Shown here piece after piece: positions 58,366 to 64,000 of a stretch of 64,000 bases of DNA. Below the pieces are notes generated by a model. That model was not told the origin of the DNA, ran no database searches, and saw nothing but the letters and a program-made list of their open reading frames with translations. Positions within the stretch are counted from its first letter, which is position 1, and every line of letters begins with the position of its first letter. The position numbers and the translations under genes are program-made. Source of the stretch: Osedax fenrisi (Eukaryota; Annelida; Polychaeta; Sabellida; Siboglinidae); contig OZ025244.1 of NCBI GenBank assembly GCA_964019155.1, positions 19,724,027 through 19,788,026 on the forward strand, written 5' to 3'.

Positions 58366-60537
58366 TAGCCGTACCCGACCCGGCGTTGCTCGGTTTTTGA
58401 TTGTTTACCAATTATTATTTATTAATTATAGCTATTACTTATTCTGCATTACTAAATATTTATATTTAATTTTTTCCTAACTATTATTTATATACAATAA
58501 AATAAATGTTAGCTGACATACAAACAAATGTAGAAAATATATTTTAATATTTAAAAAATTCGTGGAAAAATATTTCAAAAAATATAATATAATAAAATAT
58601 AATACAACAAATATTTCAAATATTACAAAATATGTTGAAAATCTAAACCCAAACCGTTACAAATCGACTCGGTTTTTTATTATTTGCTTATCTATCATTT
58701 ATTAATTATAACTATTCCTGATTTGGAATTTCTTGCCGTACCCAACTCTGCTTTACTCGTTTATCTATTATTTATTAATTATAACTATTCATATAATTAA
58801 ATATAACTATTCTTGATTTTAAATTGCTTGCCCTACCCAACCCGACATTTCTCGATTTTTGATTATTTGCCTATCAATTATTAATTAAAGATATTCCTAA
58901 TTATGCATAGCTAATCTTTAATTTTGTTTTTAACTAATATTTAACAATTCTAACTATATTCGATGTAGATCTAGAGTTGTTCGTTTTTAAGATTTATTCG
59001 TAAAATATTTTGTAAAAATACAAAAAATATTTAAAATAATACAAAATATGCTTTAAAAAAATGTTGAAAACTCAAACCTAAACCCAAATCCAAACAGTAC
59101 CCGACTCGACATTTATCGGTTTTTGAGTGTTTGCCTATTTATTATTTATTAATAAGAGATATTCCTGATTCTACATTTCTAATATATACAATTAAATAAA
59201 GTTTATCTAAAATACAAACAAATGTAGAAACATATTTTTTTTAATATTTCAAAAAATAAAACAAATATTTAAAATATTCCAAAATATGTTGAAATCAAAC
59301 CGTTCCAAATCGGCGTTGCTCGTTTTTTATTATTTGCGTATCAATCATTTATTAATTATAACTATTCCTGATTTGGAATTTCTTGCCGTACCCAACTTTG
59401 CTTTACTCGTTGTTTGATAGTTTGTCTATCTATTATTTATTAATTATGGCTATTCAATGAATAGTAAGTATTCATGATACTGCCTTTCATATATAATAAC
59501 ATAAATTTGTGCTAAAATTCAAACAAATTTAAACAAATAATCGTTTTTAATATCTCAAAAATTAGTGGAAAAATATTTCAAAAATATTAAAAAAAAATTT
59601 AAAAAAAAATACAACACATATTTCCAATATTACAAAATATTACTTAATACATTTAGAAAACCCAAACCGCACCCTGCGTTGATCGATTTTTGATTGTTTT
59701 CCTATATATTATTTATTTATTATAGCTATTCCTGATTCTGTATTGCTAGTATATAACAAATATTTCCAAATATTGCAAAATATATTTTTTATAAATGTTC
59801 TACAAATATTTTAAAAAGTATAATATTTATATCTTATAATATTTCTATCTTATAATATTTATATAATTATTATATATATCTTATAATATTTCTATCTTAT
59901 AATATTTATATAATTATTATATAATTATAATATTTTAATTATATCTTAAAATAATAATATTTCAACGATTAGTTGAAAAATATAAAAAATTATTTCAAAT
60001 AATATCTTTTAAAAATACAAAAAAATATAAATAATATTACAAAATATATTTTAAAAAAATTTAAAAAAAATGTTTACAAATATTTCAAAAAAATGTTTAA
60101 AAATATTTTAAGAAATTGTTTAAACATATTACTAAAAATATTTAAAAATATATCAAAACATTTTAAAAAATATTCAAAAAAATGTTAAAAATAATTTCAA
60201 ATATTTCAAAAAAATTTCAAAAATATTTCAAAAAATTTCAAGAATATTTCAAAAAATTTTAAAAATATTTCAAAATTTTCAAAAAAAAATTCAAAAAAAT
60301 TTCAAAAAAATACTTCGAAAAAATGTAAAAAAAATATTTCAAAAAAGCGACGCCGAAGATTTTGGACGACAAAAAATCATTTTAATGGCAAAAAGTCAAT
60401 TTTTCAGGTTTTTCTGGGGTACGCGGTATAAAATTCAAAAAATTTTCCGGACCAAGACCATACTGTTGCAAATTTATTAAGATCGGGTATAAAATATTTT
60501 CGCGACGTACCCCGGTTCTCGAGTTACCTCACCAGAT

Positions 60538-60568
<31 letters not shown>

Positions 60569-60595
60569 ATTAAATAGACTTTCTTTTATATAATA
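58366..60595 (+). repeat. Modular interspersed repeat, long copy
   Basis: Begins CCGTACCCGACCCGGCGTTG. About eight partial modules containing '(G)TTTTTGATTGTTTGCC' and 'TATTTATTAATTATAGCTATT' start near 58368, 58660, 58740, 58840, 59090, 59300, 59390 and 59670. There follows about 600 bp of AAATATTTCA-type sequence, then a 3' part with AAGATCGGGTATAAAATATT, GACGTACCCCGGTTCTCGAG and a (CA)n(TA)n run at 60537-60568. The order matches the shorter copy at 29080-30100. Non-coding; class unknown to me. Confidence 0.75.
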
Positions 60596-60900
60596 GATGG
60601 AGTCACCGATAAGGAGCTACGAAGAAGAATCGCAATGGTAAAATGTGCCATGGGAAGTTTGAAGGGTATATTCAAAGACAGAGACATCAGACAAACGACC
60701 AAAATAATGATTGTTCAAAGTACTCTCTAATCTAGAATTGTAAAGTCTACCCTGTCATTTTTCGGAAACGTTGTTAGAGCAGATGTGATGTAATTGCAAA
60801 TGATGCTGGGAAGAATGGAAAGTCGCCGAGGAAGAGGAAGACCACGTTACACTTGGCTCGACAATATACAAAATATTTTTCTAAAGATAGAATCTCAGGC
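60596..60900 (+). pseudogene. RTE-like LINE C-terminal fossil
   Basis: Reads VTDKELRRRIAMVKCAMGSL, KGIFKDRDIRQTTKIMIVQS, then FFGNVVRAD, LGRMESRRGRGRPRYTWLDN. This is the 'eI.rRI..AK.a...L..iw..r.i...tK' and 'RRGRPR..W.DdI' part of RTE-type LINEs. The central 'LYG.E.W' portion is deleted between the two halves. Confidence 0.8.
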
Positions 60901-61562
60901 TAGATAAAACTGAACCTTGTTGTACACTACATTTATTAGGAAGTATATTATAATTGGTATTATTATAGGTATAATATGGATACCTATTTTTCAAATAGAT
61001 TTATATTAGTGAAAAGTGATAACCCTGAAAACATATATAATTTATTTATAAAAATAACATTATTTAAAATGTCGAAAGCCTTTTTAAATCAATCGATATA
61101 GTGGATATGAATAATTTATGATTGATATTCAAGTAATCAATATAATTTATAAAAGCATCACATGTTGATATAGATTTTAAAAATACAAATTGAGAATTAT
61201 TTATAAAAGAATGTTTATCTAAAAATATTAACCTTCTTAGTTTTATAATTTGTTCAACATTTTTTCAAAATTGTGACATTAATGATATTGGCCTCAAATT
61301 CGAAAAATAATTTTTATTTTCTTTTTTTATTTATAATAATATTTGTAGATGTTTTAAGTAAATGAAAGTAAAATCATGTTCAATGCATTTATTAAATACA
61401 ATTGATAACATATTACTCATGGATAACATAATGTTACGTATTAAAAAAAGTTAAAATCATAGGAATCTGTAATATATTTTAAATTATAATTAGAAACAAT
61501 ATTTTTAATTTAAATTGATGTAACCAACTTTATAAAAATAAAACTTGTATTATTAGTAATAT

Positions 61563-61604
<42 letters not shown>

Positions 61605-61900
61605 TAAAGTATTGGATATTTTTATTTAATTTAACATAAATATTTACAAAATACAAATTGAACATTTTACCATTTTTTAAATATGTTGAATTATTATCAA
61701 TAATAGTTCCTGAATTTTGTATTATTACCTATAATTTATTTAAAGTTCCATATATATTTAAGTTAATATTATTATTTTTTATTTTATTTTTATAATATTT
61801 TTCCTCTTTATATTTTAAAATTGTTATTAAGAAATCTTTATAATTGTTATATAAATTGATTATTGAATGATTATTTAGAGATTTGTTATCCATTTTATTC

Positions 61901-61956
<56 letters not shown>

Positions 61957-62060
61957 GATTGGCAGGGTTAACCATGGTTTATTAAAAACTCCAGATTTAA
62001 TTTTAACTTTTTTTATTTTACAATATATATTATACGCATTAGTTAATGTAAACATATTTA
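60890..62060 (-). pseudogene. LINE fossil: linker and reverse transcriptase
   Basis: Minus strand from 62050: FNKPWLT, then YNNYKDFLITILKYKEEKYY, NLRPISLMSQF, INNSQFVFLKSISTCDAFIN, TISIDLKKAFDILN and CSVQQGSVLSS. Blocks 1-4 of the RT survive; the [Y/F]ADD region is missing. A (TA)n tract at 61907-61953 expanded inside it. The plus-strand RTE fossil abuts its end. Confidence 0.72.
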
Positions 62061-62289
62061 AAAAAAAGATATATGAATATGTAGTAGTAGTAGTAATAGT
62101 ATTTATTTATACACAAAGATTAATATAACATTCTACAATGTGTTTTACTGTTTGTCGAACAGTTTACAGGTGTGGGTTCCCGGATGATTTAACGATCATC
62201 CGTAAAAATAATATAATAAAATAACATTCTTAAATATAATAATAATATAATAATAATATAATTACACGATTACATTTCAAAGAGGGTTA

Positions 62290-63312
62290 GATAAGTGGTA
62301 TTTTAGTGGGGAACGTTTAAATAGCTCCTTGAGTTTATATTTGAAAGTGGTTATTGACATATCTTCTTTTCGTATGTATTGGGGAAGTTTATTCCAGAGA
62401 GTTGCACCTCTCCAGCTAAATCGTTTGTTACCATACTTTCTTAGTCGTGTAGTCGGTATGTCAAGTCTATATGTTTGTCTCAGTTGTCTGTTAGTGGTTT
62501 GTTTGTGAAGTAAAGTATGTAAATTATGAGGTTGAGTTGTTTTTGTAGTTTTGTAAAGTATAGTTAGTAATTTAATGTTGATGTTGTCAATTGTAGGTAG
62601 CCAGTTTAGTGATTTCCGTAAGTTCGTAATGCTAGTAGTGTAATTTGTTTTTTTTTAGATTAAAAATAATTCTAGTAGTTCTATTTACTAATCGGTCAAT
62701 ATTGTTAGTAACTGTTTTGTTTTCTCCGGCTAGTAAAGAGTTACAGTATAGTAATCTAGACATTATCAGTGAATTTGATAGAATTATTGCTGTTTGTTTG
62801 GTTAATTATGGTCTTAGTTTTTTTAAATTATATATATGAAAGGAAGAATTTTGTTTCATTTTACTGATATGTTTAGTAAAGTCGAGTTTGTTAGTAAAGT
62901 GGAAACCTAAGTATTTTGTATTTTCAGTCGGTATTATATTTATGTTATTTATATATATTAGTGGAACTGTAGTATTGATCGTGGAATTGGTTATAAAGTT
63001 GATGAGTTCAGTTTTTCTTGGATTTAGTAATACATTATTTTTTGTAAGCCAAATTTGCAGTGAGGTTACACATGATTGTAAGTTAATTGAGTGAATGAAT
63101 TGGGCGTGTAATTCTATGTCGTCAGCGTAAAGATTATAGTTCACGTGTATGAAGTTAGTCAGTAGTTTGTTGAGTGGAAGTAAATAAATGGAAAATAGTA
63201 TGGGAGAAAGAGTGGAACCCTGTGGGACTCCATATTTAATAGCATAAGGTTGTGACAATGTTTCGTTTATTTTAATAGAAAAACTCCGACCCGGATAAAA
63301 TTTGAAAACCAT
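62290..63312 (-). pseudogene. LINE-C ORF2: RT second half and C-terminus
   Basis: YGVPQGSTLSPILFSIYLLP, LYADDIELHAQF (catalytic YADD), WLTKNNVLLNPRKTELI, TKYLGFHFTNKLDFTKHISK, then after a shift near 62806 LAGENKTVTNNIDRLVNRTT, NKRFSWRGATLWNKLPQYIR and FKYKLKELFKRS to the ORF2 end. The frame overlaps and shifts relative to the upstream part at about 63290. Confidence 0.88.
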
Positions 63313-64000
63313 TTGATAGGTACCTTACCTATACCGATAGATCTAAGTCTTTCTATTAAAATGTCAAAGTCGATAGTGTCAAAAGCGGCAGATAAGTCCA
63401 GTAGTATCAGTTGTATCGGTAAGTTGCTGTCTAGTGATTTGTATAAGTCGTCAAAAAGTGATAGTAGTATCGTTTCTGTACTGTGATTCTTGTGGAATGC
63501 ATTTTGTCTTCTGTCTAGTAAGTCGTAAGTATTTAAATATGATATTATTTGTTTGTTTACAATTTTTTCTAGAATTTTGGAAAGTAATGGAAGTTGAGAT
63601 ACTGGTCTATAATTACTCAGTACTTCAGCATCTAAATTTGGTTTTTTTAAGTAAGGATTGATAATTGCGTATTTTAAATTGTTGGGTATTTCACCAGTCA
63701 TTAATGAAGTATCAATTATCTGTTTATAAATGGGAGCTAGTGTAGAAGCCAGTATTTTAGTCATTTTCAGTGGAATAGGGTCAGAAGGAGATGTTGTCTT
63801 TGCTGTAACAATTAATTTATAGATATCAGTTATAGTAGGTCGTTCAAATTCTGTAAATGTGTGTTTGCAGGTTGTAGTTAGGATTGTCGTATCAGTTGGT
63901 AGTAATTGTCGTTGTAAATCTAGATTTTAGCAAAGTTTTTCTAGTTTTTCAGAGAAAAAATCACCAAATCTAGTGCAGAGTGTTTTATCAAGATTTGTAG
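63267..64000 (-). pseudogene. LINE-C ORF2: RT first half, partial at window edge
   Basis: From the edge: RFGDFFSEKLEKLC, stop, then a linker with PTITDIYKLIVTAKTTSPSD, MTGEIPNNLKYAIINPYLKK, LSNYRPVSQLPLLSKILEKI, FHKNHSTETILLSLFDDLYK, LLDLSAAFDTIDFDILIERL and GIGKVPIKWFSNFIR. RT blocks 0-3 are intact in one frame. A shift near 63290 separates it from the catalytic half. Confidence 0.88.

Larger units (their letters stand above)
62085..64000 (-). mobile_element. L2-like LINE ('LINE-C'), 3' part, runs off the window
   Basis: The 3' end on the minus strand is TATAAATAAATACTATTACT with a (TAC)n tail (62085-62105). The 3' UTR contains a perfect 8-bp stem, CGGATGAT/ATCATCCG (62172-62195), of a kind that LINE RTs can recognise. 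Upstream is a fairly well-kept RT continuing past 64000. It inserted next to the older LINE at 60.9-62.06 kb. Confidence 0.88.

Noticed and set aside
62645..63661. Three plus-strand frames opposite LINE-C
   Set aside because: They are antisense shadows of the minus-strand RT, which has all motifs in order.

Overview
This is nuclear DNA of an invertebrate animal whose phylum I cannot assign. It is extremely AT-rich and crowded with long (TA)n tracts. It carries many decayed non-LTR retrotransposons of CR1/L2-like and RTE-like type, cut-and-paste DNA transposons, short foldback/MITE elements and a tRNA-derived SINE. There are no operons, tRNA genes, rRNA genes or CRISPR arrays. Most long open frames are (TA)n read-through or fragments of reverse transcriptase and endonuclease.

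One cellular gene can be assembled from short exons: a neprilysin-type (M13) zinc metallopeptidase on the minus strand, spread over 20.2-55.5 kb. Eight exons are recognisable at 55375-55523, 49043-49149, 41188-41265, 40965-41068, 28673-28877, 28448-28513, 21886-21984 and 20214-20375. They hold the zinc motif HEIMH, the ENIAD motif and the C-terminal NHAP...R segment with a stop codon. Reading frame is continuous across the four junctions that join adjacent exons. The N-terminus and at least three internal exons were not found. Seven of seven predicted donors begin GTT. Weaker M13-like or first-exon-like pieces at 14.9, 12.3 and 6.7 kb suggest a second, downstream M13 gene or pseudogene on the same strand.

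Layout: 0-0.4 kb (TAA)n; 0.5-3.6 kb decayed L2/CR1-like LINE (minus); 5.6-6.35 kb two SINE copies; 7.18-7.72 kb nested foldback element of 8-bp repeats; 8.7 kb MITE; 9.2-9.65 kb orphan LTR plus primer site; 13.5-13.9 kb inverted-repeat element; 15.79-18.88 kb hAT transposon with a perfect 8-bp target duplication; 19.2-20.0 kb RTE fossil and third SINE; 20.2-55.5 kb the M13 gene. Its introns hold a 3.8-kb TA-flanked transposon with its own spliced, internally repeated gene (22.75-26.58 kb, inserted in an L2 reverse transcriptase), an 882-bp element with 9-bp target duplications (27.1-28.0 kb), LINEs at 31-40.8, 44.3-45.9 and 51.5-53.9 kb, a 1.7-kb element carrying a 90-bp satellite (46.9-48.6 kb) and a 613-bp MITE (54.6-55.2 kb). 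From 58.4 to 64 kb lie a modular repeat array, an RTE fossil and two LINEs; the last runs off the end.

The genes do not form a system together. The window is a host protease gene swollen by several layers of nested transposable elements. All domain calls come from reading translations by eye; no database search was run.
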